DNA of 64,000 nucleotides from Lophium mytilinum (Eukaryota; Ascomycota; Dothideomycetes; Mytilinidiales; Mytilinidiaceae), in assembly GCA_010093605.1 (NCBI GenBank), contig MU004189.1:77673-141672 (forward strand). The letters are read 5' to 3'. A program made the translations under genes and the position numbers. The notes under the pieces were generated by a model. The model saw nothing but the letters and a program-made list of their open reading frames with translations. It ran no database searches and had not been told where the DNA came from. Positions 22,265 to 33,615 of the stretch are shown piece after piece. The stretch's first letter is position 1; each line of letters begins with the position of its first letter.

Positions 22265-23041
22265 TCACGGCTTATGCATCCATACCCAAATCGCTCCCTT
22301 ATCCCCGTCCCTCCTATTCTTCGTCCATCCAACGAGAGTAAGCGGAAGGGCTGCCCTCTCACTCGTATACACAAACGTGCTTCCCCTCGCCCATTTCCCA
22401 TCCCCCTTCTCCACCACCTCCGTAATCGCCCACGCCGCGCAGTCCTGCCCCGACCTCAATCTATCCATCACCTGTTTCATGTTCCAATTGCAATCCACAT
22501 GGTACTTCTGCGTTTCAGCCCGGTCGGTCTTGGCGTCCTCATCCCACGGCGGGGTGTCCATGATGAACATATTGACGCAGCAATACTCTTTGCTGAACAG
22601 GATGTTGTAGCCAGGCATCCGGCCGCCCGGGAAGTGAATGTTCGAGCCTTCCTGCGGCTCGTTGGGGATTATTGGGGCCGGGCCGCCGAGATTGTGGTTG
22701 ACCCAGGGGGGTGGGATGTGACCACCATGAGGGGGCTGGGGTAGGGGGACACCGAATGGCATTGGTGGTGGTGCCATCATGGGTGGTGGGCCTCCAAATT
22801 GCATTGGCATAGGCATACCGAAAGTCGCGGGTGGAGGTGCGAAGACCATTGGAGGACCGGCCATACCCATCGCGGGCGCGGGCCCGAAAGCCATGGGGGC
22901 AGCGGCCATAGGAAATGGAAGCGCTGGTGCACCGAAGTATGCCTCAGGCGGGAGCGCCGGGGGGAAGTCCTCTGGGGTGATGAGGTGCGGGTTGTTGCCC
23001 AGGTTGAGCATGCCACGGTTTGGTTGGAAGCCCCAGGACAT
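22265..23041 (-). CDS. Pro/Met-rich protein with folded C-terminal domain, unknown
   Basis: Single exon, 258 aa, from an ATG at 23041. Residues 1-30 contain the MSWGFQPNRGMLNLG start and a proline-rich EDFPPALPPEA segment. Residues about 35-130 are low-complexity Pro/Met/Ala/Gly (PPMVFAPPP, PPMMAPPPMP). Residues about 135-258 look globular, with several Trp and Cys: FSKEYCCVNMFIMDTPPWDE, VDCNWNMKQVMDRL, ending GAIWVWMHKP. The tail appears conserved-protein-like, but I do not recognise the family. There is no signal peptide or membrane segment. It is convergent with the AA9 gene, 275 bp away. Long antisense frames across the Pro-rich part come from its GC-rich repeats. Confidence 0.72.
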   Translation of the reverse strand: MSWGFQPNRGMLNLGNNPHLITPEDFPPALPPEAYFGAPALPFPMAAAPMAFGPAPAMGMAGPPMVFAPPPATFGMPMPMQFGGPPPMMAPPPMPFGVPLPQPPHGGHIPPPWVNHNLGGPAPIIPNEPQEGSNIHFPGGRMPGYNILFSKEYCCVNMFIMDTPPWDEDAKTDRAETQKYHVDCNWNMKQVMDRLRSGQDCAAWAITEVVEKGDGKWARGSTFVYTSERAALPLTLVGWTKNRRDGDKGAIWVWMHKP

Positions 23042-24129
23042 GATTGAGGAGTAGTTCTTAATACGTGCTAGTTCTCTGAAGCTAGGGCTGTGTTAGCTTT
23101 ACTACGCTAGTCAAGCATACTCCTAAGATAGACTTACGATACTACGATACAGTAATTTCGAAGACAAAAAGCAAAGGGCTTTCTTGTAGGCAGACAGAGA
23201 CTTAGGAAGATCTAGGAACTCGAGGTCAGGTCAAGATGTCCTGCACTGTTGTTGACTTGAGAAGCGTAGTGGATGGATGAGGGAGTTGAAATGTATACGG
23301 CAGACGGTGTTCTTATATATCTGAGTATAACCCGCCAACAAAGCAGCAAAAGGTGAAGAAAATATATCATGATCATAGTTCTCGCTAGCGAAGCCGCGCG
23401 AAACCAACATGGCTGGCCGCTGACAGCTGCGAGAGTGACGTTGGCAGGGCTGCAGTATTCCTGCTATAATGTGAAGGACTATAGAAATCGCATCGTGGAG
23501 GACTCATCGTCCACCATGACCCGGCATATTGCATAGATCATGTCTCGGGTTAACGGTGTTGGCGCCGTTGCAAAGCCCTGACAGGCTCGAAAGGGGGGCT
23601 CGTGTTGTCGCTGGCTTCTAAGTTATGTCGTGTCATGAGTACGCTGTTGATGTTGTGGTGGGAACGCAGTGAAGAATGGTCAAAGGTAGTGGGACGTGGG
23701 TCAGAATCGACTTCTCGACGCCAAGACAAGGGATCAGGGCCGCTTGTCTGAGTCAGTAGATGCATGATAGCTGTCTGAATGTGTTGTTGTAAGCTACGTG
23801 TGTGGCGGCGTGTAAGGCAGAAGTGAAGTAGGCTTTGGAATAGAAAGACGGATAATAGGCGGGCCGAATGGCCACATCGCTTTAGGGTCTCCAATGGCCT
23901 CAGGCAGAACCTTCAGCAACAGTCTTTGGTGATTCTCGAGAGAACCTTGGGTACGATCTGGCTGTCGGGTACTGTCAGAAGTCAAAATAAAAAGATTTGA
24001 GGAGATTATGGCTGCATGAAGAAGAAAAAATGTTCGATTGCAACCTTTGACGGCTGAGCCCGATACTTAGACAAGGTAGAAAAAGAAGACGGAGATAGAA
24101 TACATATATGAGGAGCTTTTCCGGAATCA
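23042..24129. other. Intergenic: upstream of the Pro-rich gene, 3' flank of CFT2
   Basis: About 1.1 kb between two minus-strand genes. The frames present are short and featureless, and I see no repeat or RNA gene. Confidence 0.55.
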
Positions 24130-27100
24130 TTAGCCTCCGGCAACGACCGCAAGCCCTTCGTAGATCTTTCTCTTGACTTTGAAGAATGTTCCTCCTTCAA
24201 TGTTCCGCGGATCAGCCATGCTATAAGCACCACCGTCCACCTCAATTTTGCCCGTGCCGCTCTTCCTGACAGCCACCGTGCCATTGATAACCAGTGTTCC
24301 CTCGCCTCTGAACTCTGCTGTCATACCGGAGGCCTGCATTATCTTACGGAGATCTGCCAGCCTGAGATCGCCTACGTGAAGTGGCTGAGCTACTGATCGC
24401 GTCGCAGCAGCCATGTTGGCGGGAAGGACACCAAGAACTGGAGTAGTGTCAGTAGCCTCTTCGTCTTGCTCTCCATCTTGTGCGTCTTGGCTTTCTCCCT
24501 CGATGGTCTTGAGCTTCTTCTTGGCTCCTTGCTCTGGCTTATTCTCAAGCGAAGCTGCTTCGAGTCGCCCTGTAATGGCCACAACACCGAGGCCTTTAAC
24601 CTTCTGCCACTGTAACCGGCGAACCATTGATTGGCTGAGCTTGACTGTCCAGGCGTTGGTGTCGACACTTGCGTCGACTGTTATACCCACAAGGGGCGTG
24701 AAGACGTCAACACCGCCCTCGATTGCTTCGCCAGATCCAGCATTCAATAGTTGACGACAATCAATTGCGAGATCGTCCGTCTCAGATGCTTCTCCAGACA
24801 CCAAGATGAGTTTTCGGGGTTTGATGAGAGGGATTAGCATCTGAATGCTGCGTTTGTCGTGAAGGCCAGAGAAGTCCACGAAGGATATTCGGCAGTCCAG
24901 TTGGATGGTTTCTTGCGAAAACACGACCTTAGAAGGGCCCTCCGCTGTCTTCGCCGAAGCTTCATCTTCGCTATCTGAAGAATCGCTCCCCGCATCCTCA
25001 TAAAGCCCCTTTAGAGAGCTGCTAGCATCCATTCCACCCATGGAAGTATCGCCGTCGTTCCCTCGACGTCTCTTGACATTGCCGTTCGACAGGCGACGTG
25101 CGCCGACAGCATTCCGCGTTCCAACGTCGTCCCATTTGCGTTTCTGTCCAACGGCGTTTTCTTTCTTCATACCGCCGTCACGCATATCCTCGCCGTCAAC
25201 TTCGTCGCGTTCCTCGGCACGAAGATACTCTTCTGGTCGGATGAGGTCCCCAAAATCGTCACCTCGCCTTCGTTTGGCGACGTAGGGAAACATCTTTTCT
25301 CGACCTTTCTTGCCCCGTACCTCATAGTCGTATACGTTTTTCCGCCGGATGAGAATGTTGATGCCTAGCTCAGCGTCGCTGAGGCCAAGCTTGTGTCGAG
25401 CATGGGAGAGGGTTGCCGCAGTATTCAAAGCCTTACCCTGATGTTCTACATCGGAGTCTTCTGAAGTCGTCGACGTTGAAGACGAACGGTCGTCTACAAC
25501 GTCCGCAGAGGTCTCGAGGGCTGTACTTGTATCACCTTGCATGGTATTCTGCAGTTGCCGCTGTCTGGCAAGATACTGTTGATATAGGGGTATCTCGCTT
25601 CCAACAAGAGGAACTGTATCGACTGTTCGAAACACCACCTCTTTTCCAGAGGCATCAATGACTGCAGTCGCGCTAGAGTCTGCCTCAGCGTCTCCTACGG
25701 GCTGTTTCTTCTCATCCCACAATTCCCAGAGAATTCTACCGAGCCCTTTGCTGTCGTTTGACGCTTTGCCAACGCGTTCAGTCAAGATGATGAGATTGCG
25801 ACTGTCTGTTGCAATACTCCTGAGGGCTTCCTTTGAAAACCCCCAGTCGAGGGATGTGTCGCTGGCAAGGATTACACGTGGGCCTTCGGCAGCGAGTAGA
25901 CGATTAACCTGCGATTTGCGTTCCAGGAGCTTGAGATGTTGAAAGTCAAAGGGGGCCTTTTTAATTTTCTGATCGTTGGTGCCTCCAGATGGTCCCCCTT
26001 GCTGACTTCTGTTCCGCTTGTGACCCTGCCCTTCCTGGGCGCCACTAGCAGTCTCGAATTCTCTCACAATGCCATCCTCCATCCACTCCAACATGCTTCT
26101 AGCATATCTCATTGTTGCGCCGCTGGTCCGGCTAGCTAGATAGAGCTTAGCCCTCCTCAATGGACTGCTGCCATCACCACTCTCGACTTCTGCCTGCCAA
26201 GCATCTTCCAAGAGGTAGGCTAGCTCTAGAACACGGGCACTGGAATCGGAGGGTATCAATACAGTGCCACCGTTCGCAACGGTATCTCTGATCATCGAAA
26301 GTAAAGTATCGTCTCGATTTTTACGTCCTCCGGCAAGCGCGATAGTTCCAGAGCCTCTACTACTGCATATCATTGCCGTCGGTCGTCGCAGCTGTTCGAG
26401 GACCTCAGATCCACCAAGGCCAGCACCTCCCAGCCATGCGGCCCCGGACAAGACATGCTCTCGGGCTTGATTCCAGTCGACGGCGTACACGATCGACTCC
26501 AAACCATGCTGAATGTGCCAGATTGTTCCTCCCAAAGTATGGCCAGCACTATATGCCGTAATTGTGAGCCCGCCGAGAGGGGGCGAAAAGGGAGAAGGTA
26601 GAGGTTGGTGTGGTTGCGAATACTTCAATGGATGAATCAAGGAGAAGTATCCGGCAATCTCGTCTGGGGTCGGAGCTTGGAGAAGGATGTTCGGATTGTT
26701 GCCGTCCCGGAATGCTGGGAATGAATATGCCGATTCGGAAAGAGCATTCTTAGGGATGATTGAAGAGGCTAAAGGCGTGGACGCATACAAGTCCTGCAGC
26801 AGTGTACGACCGAGAGAGATGACGGGTAGGGTGGCATAGACCGGTATTCTGGTGAACAACGGGAAGTTCTTGCAGCAATGCGCAAATGCGGCGAGATGGG
26901 CGGTGGTTGCATGTGTGAGCAGGATCACGGAGAGGGTCGGCACTTGTCTAGAGGCAATTGTTAGCCAGGGCTTCAAAACAGCTTCAAACGTTGGCAGAAT
27001 AGTTCAAGATTCGAAGCAGCATCCTGACTCTATATACACAGGATTGTGTTTGCCGCGCTCGTTTGCGCTCGCAGAGCCACGATAAGAGTATTTCCCTGCC

Positions 27101-27259
27101 AGCGCACTCGTACCTTTCAAGCTCCCTCAACTTGTCCACGTCGAAACTCTCATCCCAGCCCACGTCAATGAGTATCTTGATTCCCCCATCAAATTCAAGC
27201 AAGGACTGCGATGCCGGCGAGCTGGACTGCGCGCCCAGTAGAGGAGTGAAGTTGAACAT
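24130..27259 (-). CDS. CFT2: Cleavage and polyadenylation factor CFT2 (CPSF100)
   Basis: Two exons, 27259-27114 and 26947-24130, encoding 987 aa. CFT2/CPSF100 is the pseudo-nuclease partner of Ysh1/CPSF73 in the nuclear pre-mRNA 3'-end machinery. The N-terminus has the metallo-beta-lactamase fold (MFNFTPLLGA, then FDGGIKILIDVGWDESFD). The metal-binding HxHxDH of the active paralogue is replaced by THATTAHLAA, as expected for this subunit. A beta-CASP domain follows (YSAGHTLGGTIWHI, VYAVDWNQAREHVL, PTAMICSSRG). Residues about 480-680 are an acidic, basic and low-complexity insert. The C-terminal domain contains RISFVDFSGLHDKRSIQMLI and ends VKRKIYEGLAVVAGG. The 166-bp intron (26948-27113) has a GTACGA donor, a GCTAAC branch and a CTCTAG acceptor, and keeps the frame at LRELER-QVPTLS. 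Confidence 0.92.
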
Positions 27260-30200
27260 TCTTGCGGGAGCTGCAGCTGCGCGTCTGCGCGTTGTGAGGA
27301 CGGCTTCAATTGGTAGTACGGATCAGTAGGGTGGTGCGACCGCAAGACATGCTTGAAAGCCGGTCCTTAGGATGAAAGTTGTCGACAAAGGATGGTGGTG
27401 TGTTGAACAGCTCGTCGGCTTCATTCACGTCGGTCGAGAAAGCTTAGCGCCTCGTGTCGAAAGTCACGTGGGCAACTTCAAAGAACCAAAGTCCTCGCTT
27501 GGTGAACAACCTCGAGCAACGTTCAATCCATCACAGCGAGTGCAAGTAAGTTGCATTCCTTCCAGACATCTCGCAGCTTACTAAACCATTGCAGATGCCG
27601 GTGATATGTCCACTGAGCGTTTGATTTGCCGTTGCATTTTCACACCTTCGAGCGACTGTGACCAGAGCAGAGCGGCACACCATAAATCATAGCGTTCGTT
27701 TACCGTATTGACTGAGCGTATACAAACGCCAGGCTTGGCAGCGCTAGTAGATCCCCTAAACCCATGGGCGTATAGTTGCGCACGCTATCTTAACCATACT
27801 CGTTGAGCGTATCAGCTCACCGCAATCGCACCGACAAGTGGGTCCATCGGCATCCATCGGCGCCTGACAAGTCAGCTCCGGGCCCTTTTATCCTCGATAG
27901 GTTTAGGCGCGCCAAGCCTGGCGTTTGTATACGCTCAGTCAATACGGTAGTTAAGTTTCTGGTAGCACGTGATACTCACGCAGATCTCTCTTCTCTATTT
28001 CTCTACGCGGTGCATTATTAATCTGTGTTCCCTTGTATACCGCTGCGTATCGTGTCTCAAGCGATTTGGAAACCTTTACCCGATCGACAACTATCATTTT
28101 TAAACCGCTGGTAGCCTCGGAAAGGCCATCTCAACTAACTTTCGAATGATCCTATCATCACCCGCAACCCGTCCCTCCTTCATTTCAGAGGTATTATGTG
28201 TCGAGTCATGCTATACCTGATTCGCTCCCGACCAGAGGTTAATGTCCGCGCTAGGGATTACCTAGATACGGCATCCGCCGTCCAGCCACTCGACGTCCAC
28301 CGTTCATACAACACAACAAAATAAAAGAGATATATTCCAACTCCAATGCCTTGCCGCCTTGAAGCACCGATCTCACATGACACCATGGCGCCGTGGCTAG
28401 GCCCGTTCTCAAGAACATCGCACAATTAAGCTCCGCCGGCGCTGCTGGGCCTCACATTGGCAGTTCCGGCTTGCCCGATTGAGTAAGCGTAACACCTACT
28501 GGGAGGCTGCATCCTTCCAAGCCACAAGCGACATAGTGGAGACGCCGTGCGCGCTGGGTCCGCCGTCGTCATTGAAGAAGGTCTGTACTGAGGCGAAGGA
28601 TCACAGGAACCCACCTCTCTTCGATAGCTCCACGAGCATGGCGAATCGACGGCACCAGGAAGACCGATGAGATCTCGTCAGCTGCCGAGCCCCGCGAGGT
28701 TTGTCTGGAAAACAGCAGCCATTGGCCCTCCTGATGCGAGAAATGATGTGCATTAGCGTCTGCGCCGCGCTTGACTAAACGTGGTGGAGGGAAGTGCGCG
28801 AGGGCTTGGGAATTCTGCACGTATCAGAAGCGGCACAGCGGCCCTCTAAGTCCATCGAGAGTTCGCAATGCGGTAGTTCCGCCCGTCGAGGGATCTGCTA
28901 AGAGTTCCAGGCGCGCTGAGGCTTGAAACACTTGCAGCTCGCAGCTGACGATCCGGCGCACAGTCCAACGGGATATCTGGCACGTCGGTGAGTGCAACAC
29001 GACAAGAAGACAGATGTCACGGTACATATACTGTACCCACGCATCCTCGCAGGGTTTCCGATTCGGAACACGGGCGGCAAGTGGAGAAGGGTCCAACTCC
29101 ACCCGCCGCTGATCGCAGCTGTGGGCGTGCGTCGAGCATCGACCCATCTTGCGGAGCACCTGTCACCGTCGCCCTCAAATCTTGGTTCCGGGCAAGACGA
29201 ACGGAACCATCAAAGTCAAAATGATGATAGCGTCAGAGCATGAGTGGGTCGCTTCAGTAGGCTGCATGCTTTCCGCCTCGAGGACTAGAGGCAAGCTACC
29301 AGCAGCATCAGGTTTAGCTAGCTTACGCAAGCGAATCAATATGCGAATACTATATCACTCGCACCCAGGCCTCCGATCCTTCTCGTCGTGTACGACACCC
29401 CCCAACAGCACCTATCGGGAACACTGGCACCTGGGTCAAGTGCCATGCAACGGAGGCAAATCCGCATGTAGTACATTGAGCGAGTATGGAAGGGCCTCGC
29501 CGATGTAATGAAAGGTGTGAAACGGAGGCGCTCAGACGGCGGCCCTCGCCCACGGTTCACGCCTCATTATTGCTCCCGTCAGCACTGCCTGGGTTCTGCC
29601 GGCATGTGATGGGTGTCACCTCCCCCCGCATTAACGCGACGCCTGCTCCCGGCGCTGCTCAGATCGGCGGCCGACGACTCTCGTTTATTCTCTTGTGCTC
29701 AGCTCAACGGCCCGTCGCAGCTGGACGGGCCAACTGCTGGCTGTGGTGCGGCCACAGCGCACTCCAAGCTCACCCGGTCCTCCACCTCGAACTCCACGAT
29801 GGGAGAGGCCGGGTCAGTGACGGACGATGCACCGAGTAAAATGGTGGCAGCTCCCTTTTGTGCGATGCAGTTGCGTCCGCGATAAGATGCGCGAGTCCGT
29901 AAAATGAAATGCACAAACTCACTCACGACTTTGTAGGTTGACGCTGTCTGAGATGGCCCGGAGAATTTACTCAGTGTTCAAGTTGTCTACTTTACATCTA
30001 ATCAGACTTTCAACAGCATCTTGACGCACACTAGGCGGTGGCAGGCCAACGCACCTGGACGAAAACACAGCGTCCCAATTTGCGAACTCCGCTGCTGCAT
30101 GCTGCAACCGTACACTCTCCAACACGTCGTCGTGCCCGTCTGTGGATCTGCGCTCGTCCCCAGACTCTCAGGCTCGGATCGCGTCGGTGACTGGATTTCT

Positions 30201-31839
30201 CCGACTGGCCAACGGCACAAATGCGTGCTTCTGGCGTTCTCAGCAGTCGGTGAGGGAGTTGCTTTTTCGGCACCGGGGGCGCCCCGTCACGTCAAGTCTT
30301 AGCTGAGGCCCACGCACTGCGCTGGGAAGGCCCCATATATTCCCCACTCCTCGTCCCCAGGATCTACGATGAGGCGCAGGTCAAGACCATGCTTTTTGCG
30401 GCGGCTTCAAACGTCGGACGTGCGCGGTTGCGAAGCGTGCTCCGGTCTGAAGCGAGGTTTACGCCTCTCCAATATTACGCATGGCCGTCTGCTTCCAAGA
30501 CTGGGCGGCACGTAGCCGGCCATGTCAGCACGAGCAGAAGGGGAAAGCTTTGAGGGCGGCCTCGACGCGGGGAGTCAGCACACGGACAGCATCGGCGGCC
30601 CCAGACGAGGACACGGTGGCGGGCAGCAGCACCGATGGCTGCCTTCGTTTGGAGCCCTTGGAGCCCGCGGTCTGGGGCCCTGCGAGTAGAGGTCGTTAGC
30701 AGGCCCAACGACTTCGACAGTGGCTGCTGTGGGCGGGCAGCGGTAGCGGTACATGGCTTTGGCGCGTCCTCTCAGCAGATCACCCTCGACCCTGTCGCCC
30801 GCAATTCCTCGGCGCTGCAGGAGAGAGAATGCGGAAGTGCTTGGACAGGGTTTGCCCGGCCGCGTCCCAGCCCAGCCTCGAGGGCCGGCTGGTCAGTGGC
30901 TCGATGCTGGGGCGTGCTTGGGTGCGGGAGGGGTATATGGCAAAGCGAGCACGGAGCAGCATTTGGGAATGCGAGAAAGGCAGATAGCACTGCGGCGACG
31001 GCCACGAGTCCATGACCCCTTCGCAGCAGCAGAAGCCGGTTTGGCAGGCGGCTTCGCAGGGCACTCGCGGACAGAGCATGATCGATCCAGACGTCCTTTC
31101 AGGCATTGAGTTTGGGCTAGGGCCGCCCGGTGGAGCCCTGGAGCGCACCTCTCTCGCAGCGTTCCCAGCATTCCGGGCCCTACCTTCACCCAGGCTGCTT
31201 AGGTTAAACCAGTTCGCGCCTGCAGCGTGGCCGAGGGCAACGACCGGCGCCGTGCATCGTTCTGCTGCTGGGGGGCTTCTCCACAGTTGCTACCCTTATT
31301 CTCTCGCTCCCCCTCCCGCTGCACCAGCCCGCTCCGCTGTCTCTCCTCTATCACTTGCTATACCATACTCGCCCTCAACACCACGCCCCCCGTGCCCATG
31401 CGAGCACAGCTGCACTCGTCCACCGCCTTCTGGTCTCTACGACCTCCGCCGCCCGAAGAAGCATAGCCGGCCTGCGGAGCAGCGTCGCTAAGGGCAGTTC
31501 CCCCGCCCATCGCTGCGTCTGTCAAAGCGGCGATCCGAGCACCGCTGCCATCCTCCTCACCATCGAACACCCTCCGCCGTATGGTGCTGAGGCCTCGCGC
31601 CCTTCTCTGGCTGTCGCCAACCCTCGACATTTCCGAAGCTCCTTCAAGCCGCAAAGATTGCTGCCACACATTCCCCGTCTGCGTTTGCAGACTGGCCCGC
31701 TCGTGATAGAGCTGCCCCATCCGCTGCTGAGCAGGACTTCACTCCCCCTTCGTCAGAATCGGACCTCTGGCCTACGCCGTCGGAGCCCAGCCCGACCTCC
31801 CCGTTCTTTGCTCACGCTGTCGAGCGCCGCTCCTTTCGC
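27260..31839. other. 4.6 kb gene-free divergent region with one MITE
   Basis: CFT2 reads left and the Zn2Cys6 gene reads right from this interval. Apart from the MITE at 27703-27947 I see only short overlapping frames without domains or consistent splice signals. Near 31280-31400 the plus strand is rich in C and T, typical of DNA around fungal transcription starts. Several short upstream frames precede the regulator's ATG. Confidence 0.5.
27703..27947. mobile_element. MITE-like element with 37-bp perfect inverted repeats, TA flanks
   Basis: 27703-27739 and the reverse complement of 27911-27947 are identical, beginning CCGTATTGACTGAGCG and ending in GCCAGGCTTGGC. Both ends are flanked by TA, as expected for Tc1/mariner or pogo/Fot1-mobilised elements. 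The 245-bp body has no coding capacity. It lies about 440 bp upstream of the CFT2 start codon. The repeats carry no RIP-like differences, so it is either young or below the RIP length limit. Confidence 0.72.
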
Positions 31840-33615
31840 ATGGCCAACGAGGTCGTCTTCGGTCCTGCGCCGCCCAGCAGTCGTATGAGCATCAGCTCAT
31901 CCTCACAGGCGTCGCCGTCGTCGACCGAGTCGTCGAGGAACACGCCTACTTTCAGCATCACCCTGACGAGCCTGCGGGAAACGCCCAGTGACGATGTTGT
32001 TCCTAAGATTGAGGAGCTCGACGACGATGAGGTGGGAGACGTGAAGTTTGAGTCGTCTGCGGGGGACCCACTTCCCTCACCAAACCGAGGCATTGTGAAA
32101 CGACCTCGAGGACGACCGCGCAAACACCCCATAACGCCCGCCACTTCAATCACCAAGCCTCCGAAAGGCCGTTCGAAGACGGGCTGCATCACCTGTCGAC
32201 GGCGGAAAAAGAAATGCGACGAAACCAAGCCTCACTGTACGAGACAATCCCCTCTATCATATTTTGTGCTTATGCTTACGTGACCAGGTATCCATTGTCA
32301 GAAGAACAATGTCCATTGCGAAGGGTATCCACCCAAGGAGTATTGGAAGAGTGGAAAGCAACGTGCCGTCGAAGGTACGGACGACGACTCCGGCAATGAC
32401 ATTACCACTATACTAAGGACTATAGTAGGTCGACGGGTCAGCTTCGACCGCCCTCGCGAACTGCCCCTCCTAATAGAAGGTGTGGAAACGGATCTGGACC
32501 GCTTCTTCCTCGACCATTTCAACTTCAACGTCAGCAGAGTGTTGAGTCTGTTTACTGACAAGCAGAACCCGTTCAAGGAGATCCTGCTGCCAATGGCCAT
32601 CCGGCATCGCGGCCTGATGCACTCGTTGCTCTGCCTCTCAGGATCGCATCTTGTGTCACGGGAGCAAAATCCGTCGTTCCAAAAGAGACAGTATCACCAC
32701 TTCCAGTGTGCCCTAGAGAACCTCCGGACCGACAAGAACATGGCCCGATCCATATCCGGCGACACCACTGCCTTAATCGAAGACCCCACCGTCGCCCAGA
32801 CGCTCGTCCTCTGCCTCCGCTCCATCTGTGCCGGTGAAGTCAACGGCGAATACCGCCCCCACATGGACGCTGCCAAGCACCTCATCCAGACGCAGAAATC
32901 GCCCAACCAAGAATTCCAATCCTTCCTCTTCGAGTTCTTCATCTACCACGACGCCTTGAACTCGGTCACCTCGCTGGACCGCCGCTCCGTCCTCATGATG
33001 GAGGACTTCCAGCTCCCGCAATTCATGATCCAGCCTGCGGCCGGCGCCCTCCTCGGCGTCGTCGACGGCCTGTTCGGCTATATCTCCAAGATCCGCCAGC
33101 TACGCGACAGAATCCGCGCGCGGCGTGACCAGAGCCTGAAGCCGCTCGTCGACTACCAGATCCTGAGCGACGCGCAGGCGATCGACGCCGGGCTGCGGAG
33201 CTGGGTGTGCGTGCAGCCGGAAGACACGCCGCGCTACACGGCCTCGATGCTGTACCGCCAATGCACGTGGCTGTACCTACACCGCACCATCCTGCCCTCG
33301 GTCCCGAGTCAAAACCTCAAAGATGCGGTGGACGAGGGGCTCTTCTACCTCCGCCAACTACCTTCAGACAGCTCGACGCAGAGCATCCTCCTCATGCCGC
33401 TCTTCCTCCTCGGCTGTGCGGCATTCGAGGCCGAGCAGCGCCCGGAAATCTTGCAGGCGTTCGAGGGGCTCGAGAGCTACTCCCAGCTCGGTAACATCAA
33501 GTACACCCGCGCCGTGGTGGAGAAGGTGTGGGAGATGATGGATGAGGGGGACACGGACAGCTGGGACTGGGAGACGATCATCTCGAATCAGGGATGGGAT
33601 TTCCTTATCACTTGA
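31840..33615 (+). CDS. Zn2Cys6 transcription factor with AT-hook
   Basis: Two exons, 31840-32236 and 32288-33615, encoding 574 aa. The DNA-binding cluster has all six cysteines: C116, C119, C126, C133, C136, C143 (GCITCRRRKKKCDETKPHC, continuing across the intron as IHCQKNNVHC). Intron 1 splits the codon for C133, a common position in fungal Zn2Cys6 genes; it is 51 bp with a GTACGA donor and a GACCAG acceptor. Residues 88-95 (RPRGRPRK) form an AT-hook just before the cluster. The Ser-rich N-terminus may be regulatory. Residues about 200-574 are the helical regulatory region common to this class (fungal-specific TF domain 2 type), with LDRFFLDHFNFNVSRVLSLF and a central LVLCLRSICAGE helix. A nuclear location is expected. 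Targets are unknown; the nearest downstream gene on the same strand is an ABCG transporter 3.9 kb away. Confidence 0.9.
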
